The notes: a model not told the origin generated them from the sequence alone. 64,000 nt of DNA from CALVGQ01 sp031551965 (GCA_031551965.1 JAVBMW010000027.1:17468-81467); one strand, 5' to 3'. Shown: positions 34,124 to 43,435, counted from the first letter of the stretch. Program-made: numbers and translations.

Positions 34124-34410
34124 TGTTAAATAATAAACAAAAAAGCTATTTGAAATCTTTAGCGAATTCTAAAAGAGCATTGTTTCAAGTAGGAAAAGAT
34201 GGATGTACACCAAATTTATTCAAAACTGTTGATGATTCTTTAACTGCGCATGAATTATTAAAAATATCGATTTTAAAAACATGTGCAAGTGATGTAAGAG
34301 AGGTAGCTTTTGATATTGCTGCTGCGACAAAAAGTGAAGTAGTTCAAATTATTGGAAGAACAATCGTTTTGTATCGTGCAAGTAAAGAAAGAAAAATACA
34401 ATTACCATGA
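34123..34410 (+). CDS. yhbY: YhbY-type RNA-binding protein (CRM domain)
   Basis: Protein of 95 residues spanning one CRM domain. LNNKQKSYLKSLANSKRALF opens it, and VGKDGCTPNLFKTVDDSL contains a variant of the GxxG-type RNA-binding loop (GKDG). LLKISILKTC and VVQIIGRTIVLYRASKE close it. It binds pre-50S ribosomal RNA. It overlaps both neighbours by one to four bases, so the operon is tightly coupled. Confidence 0.93.
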   Translation: MLNNKQKSYLKSLANSKRALFQVGKDGCTPNLFKTVDDSLTAHELLKISILKTCASDVREVAFDIAAATKSEVVQIIGRTIVLYRASKERKIQLP

Positions 34411-35438
34411 GAAAAGTTGCGATCTTAGGAGGTACATTTGATCCAATCCATAAAGGACATTTGGAACTCGCAAAAACAGCGTTAAAAATGTGTGGATTAG
34501 ACGAAGTATGGTTTATTCCTACCTTTAAAACACCTTTAAAAGATCGCGAAATTACTTCATTTGAAGTTCGTGTTAAAATGATCAAGGCTGCCATTGCACC
34601 TTATCGTAAAATGAAGGTATGTTTAGTTGAAAGATATTTGCCTAGTCCTAGTTATTCCATCAATACAGTGGATAAATTAAAAAAAGAAAATCCAAATTAT
34701 GATTTTTATTGGATCATCGGTGATGATCAATATGTTCAATTGGATAAATGGCATCAAAGTGATCGTTTCAGAAAAGAAGTGAAGATCATTTGTTTTCATC
34801 GTAATAATCAACTTGATCAAAAAGCAGATGATATTCTTTTCGTTGAAGATTTTTGCGTCCCTGTGAGTTCAACAGAAGTAAGAGAAGGTAATTTGGGTCT
34901 AACAGTAAAAAGTGTGCGAAATATTATTTTTAATGAACATTTGTATACAGAAGAAATATGTCGTTCTATGATGGGTGATCACCGATATAAACACAGTGTT
35001 TCAGTAGCAAATGTTTGTATTACTTTAGCTGCAAAGCATGGTGTGAATTGTAATAAAGCTTTTTTAGCTGGAATATATCATGATATTTTTAAGGAAATGG
35101 ATTCACAAGAATGTGAAAAAATTATGCGATCAAGTTTTGTACAATATATAGATGAACCAAAAGCCATATGGCATCAATGGCTTGCGGTATATTGGCTGAA
35201 ACATCATTGTTACTTTTATGATCATGATGTCCTAAAAGCAATTGAAAATCATGTTCAAGGCAATGGAAAAGGTAAGCTATCTAAAATCTTATATTTAGCA
35301 GATAAAATCGATCCTAGTCGTGGTTACGATTCTACAGAACTAATGAAATTAAGCTGCATTGATTTAGATAAAGCTGTTTCTTTAGTCAAGTTACAACAAC
35401 AAGAATATTTGAACAAGGAGAAGAAACATGCAGTCTAA
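34407..35438 (+). CDS. nadD: Fusion of nicotinate-nucleotide adenylyltransferase NadD and HD hydrolase YqeK
   Basis: Protein of 343 residues, made of two proteins that are usually separate. Residues 1-185 are NadD: VAILGGTFDPIHKGHLELA (HxGH nucleotidyl motif), EVWFIPTFKTPLK, WIIGDDQY and the SSTEVREG end. Residues about 190-340 are YqeK: HRYKHSVSVANVCITLAAKH, AGIYHDIFKEMD (HD metal motif), ENHVQGNGKGKLSKILYLAD and DPSRGYDS. NadD makes deamido-NAD; YqeK hydrolyses symmetric Ap4A. In Bacillus they are adjacent separate genes, so fusion is natural. There is no stop or frameshift between the parts. Confidence 0.93.
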   Translation: MRKVAILGGTFDPIHKGHLELAKTALKMCGLDEVWFIPTFKTPLKDREITSFEVRVKMIKAAIAPYRKMKVCLVERYLPSPSYSINTVDKLKKENPNYDFYWIIGDDQYVQLDKWHQSDRFRKEVKIICFHRNNQLDQKADDILFVEDFCVPVSSTEVREGNLGLTVKSVRNIIFNEHLYTEEICRSMMGDHRYKHSVSVANVCITLAAKHGVNCNKAFLAGIYHDIFKEMDSQECEKIMRSSFVQYIDEPKAIWHQWLAVYWLKHHCYFYDHDVLKAIENHVQGNGKGKLSKILYLADKIDPSRGYDSTELMKLSCIDLDKAVSLVKLQQQEYLNKEKKHAV

Positions 35439-35766
35439 TATAAGTAAAATTGCAAATGAATTGGATAAGCATCATGCAACTAAAATCAATGTATTAGATT
35501 TTCAAAAAGTGAGTGCTGATTTTGATTACTTTGTGATCGCAAGTTGTAGTAATAGTCGTTTGGCTTGGTCAGTTGTTAGCTATCTTGAAGAAATGATTGC
35601 CAATGAGTCGATGACTATTCGTAAAATTGAAGGAAATAGTCAAAGTCGATGGATATTAGTGGATTGTTATGATGTGGTTATCCATTTGTTTGTTGAGGAA
35701 GAGAGAGATATTGTTCAGTTGGAATCACTCTGGTGTGATATCCCTAGAATGAAGGTGAGTTTTTGA
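35428..35766 (+). CDS. rsfS: Ribosomal silencing factor RsfS
   Basis: Protein of 112 residues matching the whole RsfS/YqeL/Iojap family: KINVLDFQKVSADFDYFVIA, SCSNSRLAWSVVSYLEE, EGNSQSRWILVDCYDVVIHL and LESLW. It binds L14 and blocks subunit joining in starved cells. The start overlaps the nadD-yqeK gene by 11 bases, with AAGGAGAAG before it. Confidence 0.94.
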   Translation: MQSNISKIANELDKHHATKINVLDFQKVSADFDYFVIASCSNSRLAWSVVSYLEEMIANESMTIRKIEGNSQSRWILVDCYDVVIHLFVEEERDIVQLESLWCDIPRMKVSF

Positions 35767-36461
35767 ATTACGATGAATTGGCTAAAATCTATGATGGTTT
35801 AGTAAAAGACGATGAAGCTACAAAGAAATGGTGTGAATATACTATAAGTAGAGTAGTTGGAAAAGACATTCTTGAGCTAGCCTGTGGATCTGCGGAAATC
35901 ACACTTGCATTAGCGAAACAAGGATATCGAATCTTGGCAAGTGATTTATCAGAAAGAATGATCGAACAGGCAATGATCAAAGATGCAGACCACCTAGTAG
36001 AATTCGTAGTAGCCGATATGATTCAATTTGATTTTCAAAGAAAGTTTGATGCCGTTATATGTTATTGTGATAGTATCAATTATCTTAACAGCTTAGATGA
36101 ATTTGTACAAATGCTTCGATGTGTTAAGAAACATTTGAATGACCATGGTGTATTTTTATTTGATATTCATTCACTGGATCGTCTTGTTGAGTTTGAAGAA
36201 GAATTTTTAGAGGAAGGGATACTTGATGATGTCCAATATCAATGGTCGATTCAAAGCGATGAAAATAGGCTCTATCATCATTTTGGTTTCTGGCATGAAG
36301 GTCAGTTTAGTCAAGAAAACCATATACAAACTGTTTTCGATCCAAATAAGATTATTTCCATTTTGGAAAATGAAGGCTTTGAAGTTGAAGTGATGACCGA
36401 TTTTGATACTCCTGGAATCAATGAAGGAGAAAAGATATTTATTGGAGGTAAAAAAATATGA
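35763..36461 (+). CDS. yqeM: SAM-dependent methyltransferase YqeM
   Basis: Protein of 232 residues. The class I methyltransferase motif I is DILELACGSAEITLALAKQG, motif II-like ILASDLSERMIEQA, and motif IV DAVICYCDSINYL. The start is TTG at 35763 with AAGGTGAG upstream, overlapping rsfS by four bases. Position after rsfS is the same as in Bacillus, where yqeM is of unknown target. The end overlaps mtnN. Confidence 0.88.
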   Translation: MNYDELAKIYDGLVKDDEATKKWCEYTISRVVGKDILELACGSAEITLALAKQGYRILASDLSERMIEQAMIKDADHLVEFVVADMIQFDFQRKFDAVICYCDSINYLNSLDEFVQMLRCVKKHLNDHGVFLFDIHSLDRLVEFEEEFLEEGILDDVQYQWSIQSDENRLYHHFGFWHEGQFSQENHIQTVFDPNKIISILENEGFEVEVMTDFDTPGINEGEKIFIGGKKI

Positions 36462-37156
36462 TCGCTATAATTGCAGCAATGGAAGAAGAAGTAAACGCAA
36501 TATGTCAACGCATGGACAAAGTGGAAAAACACACAATACGAAATGTCAAATTTTATGAGGGAAAGCTATCCGGTAAAGAAGTTGTTACTATGCAAAGTGG
36601 TGTTGGAAAAGTTTCGGCCGCAATGAGTACAACACTACTTTTAGATCATTATGAAGTAGATTGCGTTGTCAATATTGGCACGGCAGGAGGACTTCTTGAG
36701 TCTCAGGAGGTATTGGATGTTGTAATTTCCACCAAAGTCGCTCATCATGATGTGGATGTATCTGCCTTTAATTGGCCTCGTGGATTTGACCAAGATAAAA
36801 CATGTTACAAAGCAGATGAAAAATGCGTTGAGCTAATTAAAAGTATTATTGAAGAAAAAGATCGCGTCTGGGTAGGTCCAATCGCCTCAGGAGATAGTTT
36901 TATTTCTACTGCTGCTCAAGTTAATGAGATAAAAAAATATTATCCTGAAGCTATGTGTGCAGAAATGGAAGCGGCAGCAGTTGCTCAGGTTTGTAATCTT
37001 TTCAATAAACCATTTGTTGTGGTCCGTTCACTTAGTGATATTACACTAGTTAAAGACAACCATTTGACTTTCAATGAATATGTTGTTTTGGCAAGTGAAA
37101 GAAGTGCTTTGTGGTGTGACAAATTTGTAGCTAAGTATTACAATAAAGAGGACTAA
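36458..37156 (+). CDS. mtnN: 5'-methylthioadenosine/S-adenosylhomocysteine nucleosidase
   Basis: Protein of 232 residues, full length. IAIIAAMEEEVNAI opens; QSGVGKVSAAMSTTLLLDHY, VVNIGTAGGL, ASGDSFIS and the catalytic region MCAEMEAAAVAQVC and VVRSLSDI (aspartate) are all present. It cleaves adenine from MTA and SAH, recycling SAM products and feeding the LuxS pathway. It fits the SAM-consuming gene just upstream. Confidence 0.96.
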   Translation: MIAIIAAMEEEVNAICQRMDKVEKHTIRNVKFYEGKLSGKEVVTMQSGVGKVSAAMSTTLLLDHYEVDCVVNIGTAGGLLESQEVLDVVISTKVAHHDVDVSAFNWPRGFDQDKTCYKADEKCVELIKSIIEEKDRVWVGPIASGDSFISTAAQVNEIKKYYPEAMCAEMEAAAVAQVCNLFNKPFVVVRSLSDITLVKDNHLTFNEYVVLASERSALWCDKFVAKYYNKED

Positions 37157-37157
37157 T

Positions 37158-37754
37158 ATGGATATAATTACCGATTGGATAAAACGTTTATCATCGATTG
37201 ATTTTTGGATTCAGTTTTTGGATGCATTTCAAAATCTTGGACCTCTTGCCCCAATCTTACTCGCGTTAATAGAATCATTAATCCCAGCGTTACCCTTAGT
37301 TGCGATTGTTGCATTCAATATAGCGTCTCACGGTGTTGTTGCAGGATTTATTTATTCTTGGATCGGTTCTTTACTTGGTAGTATTATCGTATTTAGTTTT
37401 TTCAGATATGTAATGCGTGCTCATTTTTCAAGCTATATTGAAAAAAGCCCAAAATTGACTAAAGCATTGAATTGGGTTGCAGGCATTAATATGCAAACTT
37501 TATTTCTTATTTCAATGATGCCTTTTACTCCTAGTTCATTTGTCAATGTTGCATTTGGATTATCTAAATTTAATCCTAAAATATTTATTGCGACAATCTC
37601 GGTGGCAAAATTATTCATGATGGCGACACTTGCCTTTTTTGGGAATAGCGTTGTCCTAGCATTAGAAAATCCATGGTATCTTCTCATGGCTGGAGGAACA
37701 TTATTGGCTTTGTATTTAGTTTCTCGTTATATTAATAAAAAACATGATCTGTAA
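37158..37754 (+). CDS. VTT-domain membrane protein (TVP38/TMEM64/DedA-like)
   Basis: Protein of 198 residues with about five hydrophobic segments. LIESLIPALPLVAIVAFNIA, GSLLGSIIVFSFFRYVMR and MMPFTPSSFVNVAFGLSKF are the SNARE-associated (VTT) motifs, including the re-entrant PF/P element. Relatives transport or scramble phospholipids or carry undecaprenyl phosphate; the substrate here is unknown. It starts one base after mtnN. Confidence 0.85.
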   Translation: MDIITDWIKRLSSIDFWIQFLDAFQNLGPLAPILLALIESLIPALPLVAIVAFNIASHGVVAGFIYSWIGSLLGSIIVFSFFRYVMRAHFSSYIEKSPKLTKALNWVAGINMQTLFLISMMPFTPSSFVNVAFGLSKFNPKIFIATISVAKLFMMATLAFFGNSVVLALENPWYLLMAGGTLLALYLVSRYINKKHDL

Positions 37755-37766
37755 GGGGGAAAATTT

Positions 37767-38930
37767 ATGGATGCAAAAACTTTTTTAGAAAACTACAAAG
37801 TAGAACGAAGAGATTCTCAATGTGTGAAGTGGAACAACTTAAATACATTTGAGGATCAAGATTTGATTCCAGTTTGTATTGCGGATGCTGATTTCAAAGT
37901 GTCTGAAAAAATACAGGAAGCTTTAATGAAGAAAGTTGAATTTGGTGTTTTTGGTTATAATATCGTTCCAAAAAGCTATATTGAAGCATTACAAGCTTGG
38001 GAAAAGGAAAACTATCATTATGAAATAGATTCTTCATGGTTACGTTTTTCTCATGGTGTTGTCAATATTTTATCTTATGTGATAAGTAGTTTTACAAGCG
38101 TTGGTGACGAAATTTTAATTTTAAGCCCTGTTTATCCACCTTTCTCTAATTCAGTAGGATCACTTGATCGAAAAGTGGTTTCCTGTGAATTAAAAAGAGT
38201 AGATGATACATATAAAATTGATTTTTCATTGTTAGAAGAAACTTTAAAAAATCATAACATTCGTTTATTTATTCATTGCAATCCCCATAATCCAATTGGT
38301 CGAGTTTGGACTAAAGAGGAACAAGAAAAAATAGTTTCATTGATGAAAAAATATAATGTTTTGGTTTTAAGTGATGAAATTCATCAAGATTTATGTTTAA
38401 CTAGTACCCATTTTCCAACTGTACTAGCTTTAGATAAAAGTTATTCACATCGCATATTAACTGCAACATCAAATAGTAAAACATTTAATCTGGCAGGATG
38501 CTCAGTAGCTCAAATTATGATTGAAGATGAAGAATTAAGAAATCAATATGACAAAGTAGTAAAGGCAATCAATCATGGTGCTGTAGATATTTGTGGATAT
38601 ACTGCTTCAGAAGCAGGGTATCGTTATGGAAAGCATTGGCTATCAGGTTTATTAGAAGTTATAAAAGAAAACTATGCGATTTTAAAGGAAGGTTTAAAAG
38701 ACACTAATATTGGCGTAACTAAACTGGAAGGAACATATCTTGCTTGGCTTGATTTGAACGAATATTTTACTTACGATGAATTAAAGGATGTTATTATTAA
38801 TCAAGCACATATCCATCCAAACTTTGGTTCAGTCTTTGGTGAGTCGGGTAATGGCTTTATACGCATTAACTTAGCAACATATCCTGAGAATATTGAAGAA
38901 GTTGTATGTCGGATTAAAAAAGTATTGTAA
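37767..38930 (+). CDS. PatB/MalY-type pyridoxal phosphate C-S lyase or aminotransferase
   Basis: Protein of 387 residues. Class I/II aminotransferase fold with the MalY/PatB branch features IPVCIADADFKV, CNPHNPIGRVWTKEE, LSDEIHQDL and ATSNSKTFNLAGCSVAQIM, in which K is the PLP lysine. Members are cystathionine beta-lyases; cysteine or cystathionine cleavage is the likely reaction. AAGGGGGAAA precedes the ATG. As last gene of the operon it is followed by a bidirectional terminator. Confidence 0.88.
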   Translation: MDAKTFLENYKVERRDSQCVKWNNLNTFEDQDLIPVCIADADFKVSEKIQEALMKKVEFGVFGYNIVPKSYIEALQAWEKENYHYEIDSSWLRFSHGVVNILSYVISSFTSVGDEILILSPVYPPFSNSVGSLDRKVVSCELKRVDDTYKIDFSLLEETLKNHNIRLFIHCNPHNPIGRVWTKEEQEKIVSLMKKYNVLVLSDEIHQDLCLTSTHFPTVLALDKSYSHRILTATSNSKTFNLAGCSVAQIMIEDEELRNQYDKVVKAINHGAVDICGYTASEAGYRYGKHWLSGLLEVIKENYAILKEGLKDTNIGVTKLEGTYLAWLDLNEYFTYDELKDVIINQAHIHPNFGSVFGESGNGFIRINLATYPENIEEVVCRIKKVL

Positions 38931-38931
38931 A

Positions 38932-38962
38932 AAAAATGAACGTCGTTTAGATGTTCATTTTA
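38932..38962. terminator. Bidirectional terminator
   Basis: AAAATGAACGTC and GATGTTCATTTT pair with one G-T, GTTTA loop, flanked by A and T runs, between convergent genes. Confidence 0.88.
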
Positions 38963-39580
38963 TTGATTAGGTTGTTCAATAAGCTCACCAACATCTTCAA
39001 TATGCCCAGTCCATATCTCATTAGCAATCATCCAGGTTTTTAGACTTAATGAATCAATTGGACTATCGCTTTTCCACTGGTGAACTGAAATAATTTCTTT
39101 AGTGTTGAGTGATGTATATTTTGTTGCGACAAATGCAGGAACAGTTTCTATGTTCCATTCTTCTTTTAATCGTGCAGGTGTCCAATCAGAAGATAAACTT
39201 GCGATATCTACATATTCCAAAACTTCGATTTTATCAACTTTCAATTCTGCCGCAAGAGGTTTAAGAACATACTCATTAACGAAATCACAATCGGGATTAC
39301 CTACAGTACAAAAGTAAAAATAATGTATTTCTTCTGTAAATTCTTCTGCTTCTTTTGCAGATAATGTATTTTCATTTGAAGTGACTGGTTCAGTAGTTGA
39401 ACCTGCAGTACTATTCAGCATCATTCTATTCGCTAAAACTTGATTATTATCGACAACTGCAAGAACTGTAGTTTCCTGAATACTGGCAGCTTGTTTGGGT
39501 TCAAATATACGATAACCTGTTAGGGCAAGACTACTTAACCATATAGTTAATAGTACAGATGTAACTATTTTTTTAAACAT
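38960..39580 (-). CDS. Exported or anchored thioredoxin-like protein
   Basis: Protein of 206 residues. An N-terminal hydrophobic segment (VTSVLLTIWLSSLALTGY) acts as signal or anchor. A low-complexity linker leads to a thioredoxin-like fold at about 85-190: HYFYFCTVGNPDCDFVNEYV with cysteines spaced CxxxxxxC, then VEYVDIA-like and WNIETVPAFVATKY, with the cis-proline. The spacing is unlike CxxC, so redox activity is doubtful. The start follows AGGAGG. The gene is alone. Substrate unknown. Confidence 0.7.
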   Translation of the reverse strand: MFKKIVTSVLLTIWLSSLALTGYRIFEPKQAASIQETTVLAVVDNNQVLANRMMLNSTAGSTTEPVTSNENTLSAKEAEEFTEEIHYFYFCTVGNPDCDFVNEYVLKPLAAELKVDKIEVLEYVDIASLSSDWTPARLKEEWNIETVPAFVATKYTSLNTKEIISVHQWKSDSPIDSLSLKTWMIANEIWTGHIEDVGELIEQPNQ

Positions 39581-39666
39581 GGTATTCCTCCTATACGTTA
39601 ACAGTCTAACATTTTTAAATTAAGTTTGCAAATATCAATAAAAAAAGTGCTGTTGCTCATTTAATT

Positions 39667-39675
39667 TGGTATAAT
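39667..39675 (+). promoter_or_regulatory. Extended -10 promoter of ypmB-dnaD-nth
   Basis: TGGTATAAT, 20 bases before the ATG of the ypmB-like gene. Confidence 0.5.
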
Positions 39676-39695
39676 GGAAAACACGAGGTGATAAA

Positions 39696-40169
39696 ATGAA
39701 AAAAAGGTTAATTTCATTACTGATTACAGCTTTTCTAATATTTTCACTTTTGTTCATTTGGTATATGATAAATACCAAATATTTCCTCGGATCATATTAT
39801 AAAAATCGTTATGAAGATTCTAAAATTGTTGAACAAATGATGAATAAATTATTAATTAAAAATTATGAGTTTATAAATACTCATAGTATGGAAGAATTAG
39901 TATATATTGTTGAAGTAATGGAAAATGATGCTGAAAATATCGTGTGGTTTAATAAAGATTTAATGCTTTTAGCTAGAAAGCCATTATCCAGTTATAATGA
40001 AAAAATGATATTATCTAAGGCAACTGAATTAAATGTTGCTGATGCAGAAATTAAATTAGGTTTTTACAACAATAATCCAGTCATTGTTTTAGTGACTAAA
40101 CAAAATGAAATTATTTTGAACTATGATACTTTGGAAGTTGTATTGATTTTTAATAAGAAAGTGGTGTAA
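39696..40169 (+). CDS. YpmB-like membrane-anchored protein (DUF5590/PepSY-like)
   Basis: Protein of 157 residues. One N-terminal transmembrane segment (residues 5-25) and an extracellular domain of two strand-helix repeats (ENIVWFNKDLMLLARKPLSS, then AEIKLGFYNNNPVIVLVTKQ and a third segment). The position directly before dnaD and nth corresponds to ypmB in Bacillus. The function is unknown. GAGGTGATAAA precedes the ATG. Confidence 0.72.
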   Translation: MKKRLISLLITAFLIFSLLFIWYMINTKYFLGSYYKNRYEDSKIVEQMMNKLLIKNYEFINTHSMEELVYIVEVMENDAENIVWFNKDLMLLARKPLSSYNEKMILSKATELNVADAEIKLGFYNNNPVIVLVTKQNEIILNYDTLEVVLIFNKKVV

Positions 40170-40175
40170 TCAGTT

Positions 40176-40724
40176 ATGAAGTGGTACAAGCATACATATA
40201 TCAATAAAACAAATTGGATAATAGAAAATTATGGCGCTTTAAAATTATCGAGTTTAGAAGGAATTTTAGTTATGATTATCAATCATGCTAATGAAAACGG
40301 AATAAGTTTATCAATGGAAAAACTAGTGAAGATGAGTAATCTAACACAAAGCGAAGTTGATAAATCAATTTCGCTTTTATGTGCTAAACAATATTTAGTG
40401 ATCAAGGCAACAGCGAAAGAATTGGATTTTGACTTGAGTGGTTTATTTGAAGCTGAAGTTACGAAAAGTGAAAAAGTGGTTAATCAATCAGCTTATGATT
40501 TATTTGAAGTAGAGTTTGCAAGACCACTAAGTCAAAATGAATTGACTCAATTATCAGATTGGCTCCATCTTTATGATCAGAAGCTAATCAATTTAGCTTT
40601 AAAAGAAGCGAGTCTTTATAAAAAGCTAAGTATGCCATACATTGCCAGTATTTTAGATTCATGGTCTAAGAAATCATTTACAGCGGCAATGATCGAGAAA
40701 GGAAAACATCTTGAAAAAGAGTGA
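40176..40724 (+). CDS. dnaD: DnaD-like replication initiation protein
   Basis: Protein of 182 residues. N-terminal winged helix (WIIENYGALKLSSLEGILVM, ISLSMEKLVKMSNLTQSEVD) and C-terminal DnaB_2/DnaD tail (YDLFEVEFARPLSQNELTQL, YDQKLINLALKEASLYKKLS, YIASILDSWSKK). It helps remodel DNA at oriC and load helicase. It is shorter than the Bacillus 232-residue protein. Overlaps nth by 14 bases. Confidence 0.88.
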   Translation: MKWYKHTYINKTNWIIENYGALKLSSLEGILVMIINHANENGISLSMEKLVKMSNLTQSEVDKSISLLCAKQYLVIKATAKELDFDLSGLFEAEVTKSEKVVNQSAYDLFEVEFARPLSQNELTQLSDWLHLYDQKLINLALKEASLYKKLSMPYIASILDSWSKKSFTAAMIEKGKHLEKE

Positions 40725-41346
40725 GTTTATTTTAGATATATTAAAGAAACAATTTCCAGATGCACAATGTGAATTGTTGCATGAGGATGCTTTTCAGCTT
40801 GCAGTAGCAGTTGTTTTATCAGCACAGGCTACAGATGTATCGGTAAATAAAGTAACGCCTAGTTTATTTAAAATGTATCCTGATGCAAAAAGTATGGCAA
40901 AAGCTAGTATCAATGATTTAGAAACTCATATTAAAACAATTGGTCTTTATCACAACAAGGCAAAAAGTATTCTAGGCTTAGCTCAAAAAGTAGTTAGTGA
41001 CTATGACGGAATCATGCCGCATACAATGGATGAATTGATAAAATTACCAGGAGTAGGCAGAAAAAGCGCCAATGTGATCTTATCTGAATGTTTTGGTATT
41101 CCAGCCATTGCAGTCGATACCCACGTAGAACGCATCAGTAAGCGCCTAGGATTAGCTAAGATAGATGATTCAGTACTTGAAGTTGAAAAGAAGTTAATGA
41201 AATCAATTAAAAAAGAAGAATGGACAAATACTCATCATTTGTTTATCTTCTTTGGCCGATACTTCTGTAAAGCAAAAAACCCCATGTGTTACGAATGTAA
41301 ATTAATTGATATTTGTAAAGAAAAAAAGAAAAACTTACTAAATTAA
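40711..41346 (+). CDS. nth: Endonuclease III (thymine glycol DNA glycosylase/AP lyase)
   Basis: Protein of 211 residues with TTG start; AAAGGA lies upstream. VVLSAQATDVSVNKV, the hairpin LPGVGRKSANVIL (catalytic lysine), VDTHVERISKRLGLA (aspartate) and the four-cysteine Fe-S loop CKAKNPMCYECKLIDIC (spacing 6-2-5) are all standard. It excises oxidised pyrimidines. It is the last gene of the ypmB-dnaD-nth unit. Confidence 0.96.
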   Translation: MKKSEFILDILKKQFPDAQCELLHEDAFQLAVAVVLSAQATDVSVNKVTPSLFKMYPDAKSMAKASINDLETHIKTIGLYHNKAKSILGLAQKVVSDYDGIMPHTMDELIKLPGVGRKSANVILSECFGIPAIAVDTHVERISKRLGLAKIDDSVLEVEKKLMKSIKKEEWTNTHHLFIFFGRYFCKAKNPMCYECKLIDICKEKKKNLLN

Positions 41347-41355
41347 TATATATAG

Positions 41356-41390
41356 TAAAAAAGGATCATTTTATTTTGATCCTTTTCATT
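41356..41390. terminator. Bidirectional terminator
   Basis: AAAAGGATCA and TGATCCTTTT with a 7-base loop, between nth and the convergent TPR gene; it overlaps the TPR stop region. Confidence 0.88.
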
Positions 41391-43383
41391 TTTTCTTTCT
41401 AAACTTTGATTTTTTCTCAAATAATTCCAAGAACCACTCTTCATTATAATTAAGAGCTTTTGCTTTATTATAATAATCTTTTGCTTGTTTCAAGTCATTA
41501 TGATGGGTTTTGTAATAATAGCATAATTTTGCATACAACCAGCCAGTTTTATAGTCTTCTTTAAGCAATGTCTCTAAAATCTCTATTGCTTCATCAACTT
41601 GATTTATCTTACCTTTACAATGAGCGATATTGCATCTGACAATTTCATTAGCAGGATCGATTTCAAGACTTTTTTCATACATTTCAAGTGATTTTGAGTA
41701 ATCATCGATGTGCATATAACTCCAACCGACTTCATTGTAAGTTCTTACTGTTTTTCTTCCTAAAGCAATCGCAGATTCTAAAGGTTCGATCGCCTCTTTA
41801 AACATTTTCTGTTCATTTAGTATGTGACCTTTTAAAGCTAAAACCTGGCTATCTTCAGAATCTTTTTCTAAGCCCAAGTTAATATGTTCCATTGATTTTT
41901 CAAATTGTTTTAATTCGCAATAACAATCTGCATATTGATAATGAATCCATTGGTCATCTTTTCCATCTTGATAAAGTGAATCTAAGAAAGCTAGAACATC
42001 TGAATATTTTCCGAGTGTATGGTAAATTGAAATATAATCATTTAAAGCCCATTCCTCTTTATAATTTAAATCTTTAGCTTGTTTATGATAATCGAGTGCT
42101 TCATCATATTTATTGAGTCTATTTAAGCAGTAACCAATTTGTGCCTTAGTCCATCCACTAGCTGCATCAAGTTGTTCAAGTTCAAAAAAATATGTCAGTG
42201 CTTGGTCATAATCTTTAAGCATACTATAATGCCAGCCAATTTGTGAAATTAGCCAATTGTGGTTTTGATGATTTGGTAATGCAATCAAATATTCTTTTAA
42301 AGCAGTATCAAAATCTTTGATTTCACTATAGCATATACCAAGTTCTGCATGAATCCATGGATCATCACGTCCTAAATCAATACAGTGATGTAGTATTGTG
42401 ATCGCTTCATTATAATTATCGATGTGTTCTAGGCAAACTGCCTTAGAGCATAAGGGGACTATCGATTCTGGTTCAATATTTAACGAACGATCATAATATT
42501 CAATTGCGGATTGATAATCTTTTTTGTTTTCAAAAATAAGTCCAAGCTGATAAGTGATCAAAGCTTCTTTCTCAGGATAGGTTATCAAGCATTGTTGTAA
42601 GTAACTAATTGCTTCTTCTTCTAATTGAAGCGTTTGAAAACAACGACATAATTCTTGTATTGGCCATTGATCACAATTTGATTTTTCAATCGATAATTTC
42701 AAATAAGGAAGGGCCAATTCAGGTTGTTTAAGGTTGTTGTAACAAATAGCGGATTCATTGATCAACCATAAATCATTATTAATGATTTCCGAGTCCATTT
42801 CTTTTAAATATTCCAGTTCTTCTTCAAATCGATTTAGTTTTGATAAACCATAGCACAAATCTTTTATCACCCATAATTCATTTAAACCGAAATTTTTTGC
42901 CTTGATCAAATATTCAACGGCATCTTCTTCTTTATTGATGCGATTTAATGAAAATCCGAGTTGTCCAAAAGTCCAACTATCGAAATTTTCTAGCATCAAA
43001 GCATCTTCAAAATACTCAATTGCTTCTTCATGACGATTCAATCGAGATAATGAAAATCCAATTTCGCGTTTTATCCAAGCATCTTCTCTTCCTAACTCAG
43101 TTGCTTCGTTTAAGCTAATGACTGCTTCTTCAAAGAGCTCAAGTTTATTTTGTACCCAACCGATTTGCGAATAAATCCAAGAATTATCGACTCCTAAAGA
43201 TTTAGCCATACCAAGACTAAGCAAAGCTTCTTTATAGTTTTCTACAAAACTGAGCAACCAACCTCTTTCACAGTAATACCATATTTGATCAGTTATGTCA
43301 TCTTTAGCTTCTTCAAGAATATCAAGGGCATCATAATAACGCTCTTCTTGAACGCATAACATGATTTCTTCTTCTATGTTCAT
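41386..43383 (-). CDS. Long tetratricopeptide repeat protein
   Basis: Protein of about 665 residues, almost entirely tandem 34-residue TPR units, roughly eighteen. A repeating W at the first helix (DSWTFGQLGFSLNRINKEED, DAWIKREIGFSLSRLNRHEE, NPWIHAELGICYSEIKDFD-type) is a private signature of this array. There is no signal peptide, membrane segment or enzyme domain. TPR solenoids bind partner proteins; no partner is suggested by context. GTG at 43392 and ATGs at 43389 and 43383 are possible starts; GGTG favours 43383. Confidence 0.88.
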   Translation of the reverse strand: MNIEEEIMLCVQEERYYDALDILEEAKDDITDQIWYYCERGWLLSFVENYKEALLSLGMAKSLGVDNSWIYSQIGWVQNKLELFEEAVISLNEATELGREDAWIKREIGFSLSRLNRHEEAIEYFEDALMLENFDSWTFGQLGFSLNRINKEEDAVEYLIKAKNFGLNELWVIKDLCYGLSKLNRFEEELEYLKEMDSEIINNDLWLINESAICYNNLKQPELALPYLKLSIEKSNCDQWPIQELCRCFQTLQLEEEAISYLQQCLITYPEKEALITYQLGLIFENKKDYQSAIEYYDRSLNIEPESIVPLCSKAVCLEHIDNYNEAITILHHCIDLGRDDPWIHAELGICYSEIKDFDTALKEYLIALPNHQNHNWLISQIGWHYSMLKDYDQALTYFFELEQLDAASGWTKAQIGYCLNRLNKYDEALDYHKQAKDLNYKEEWALNDYISIYHTLGKYSDVLAFLDSLYQDGKDDQWIHYQYADCYCELKQFEKSMEHINLGLEKDSEDSQVLALKGHILNEQKMFKEAIEPLESAIALGRKTVRTYNEVGWSYMHIDDYSKSLEMYEKSLEIDPANEIVRCNIAHCKGKINQVDEAIEILETLLKEDYKTGWLYAKLCYYYKTHHNDLKQAKDYYNKAKALNYNEEWFLELFEKKSKFRKKK

Positions 43384-43435
43384 TTTCATCACCAGTTCTA
43401 TTTTACCAAATTATTCATAAGACTTGTAGCAAAAT

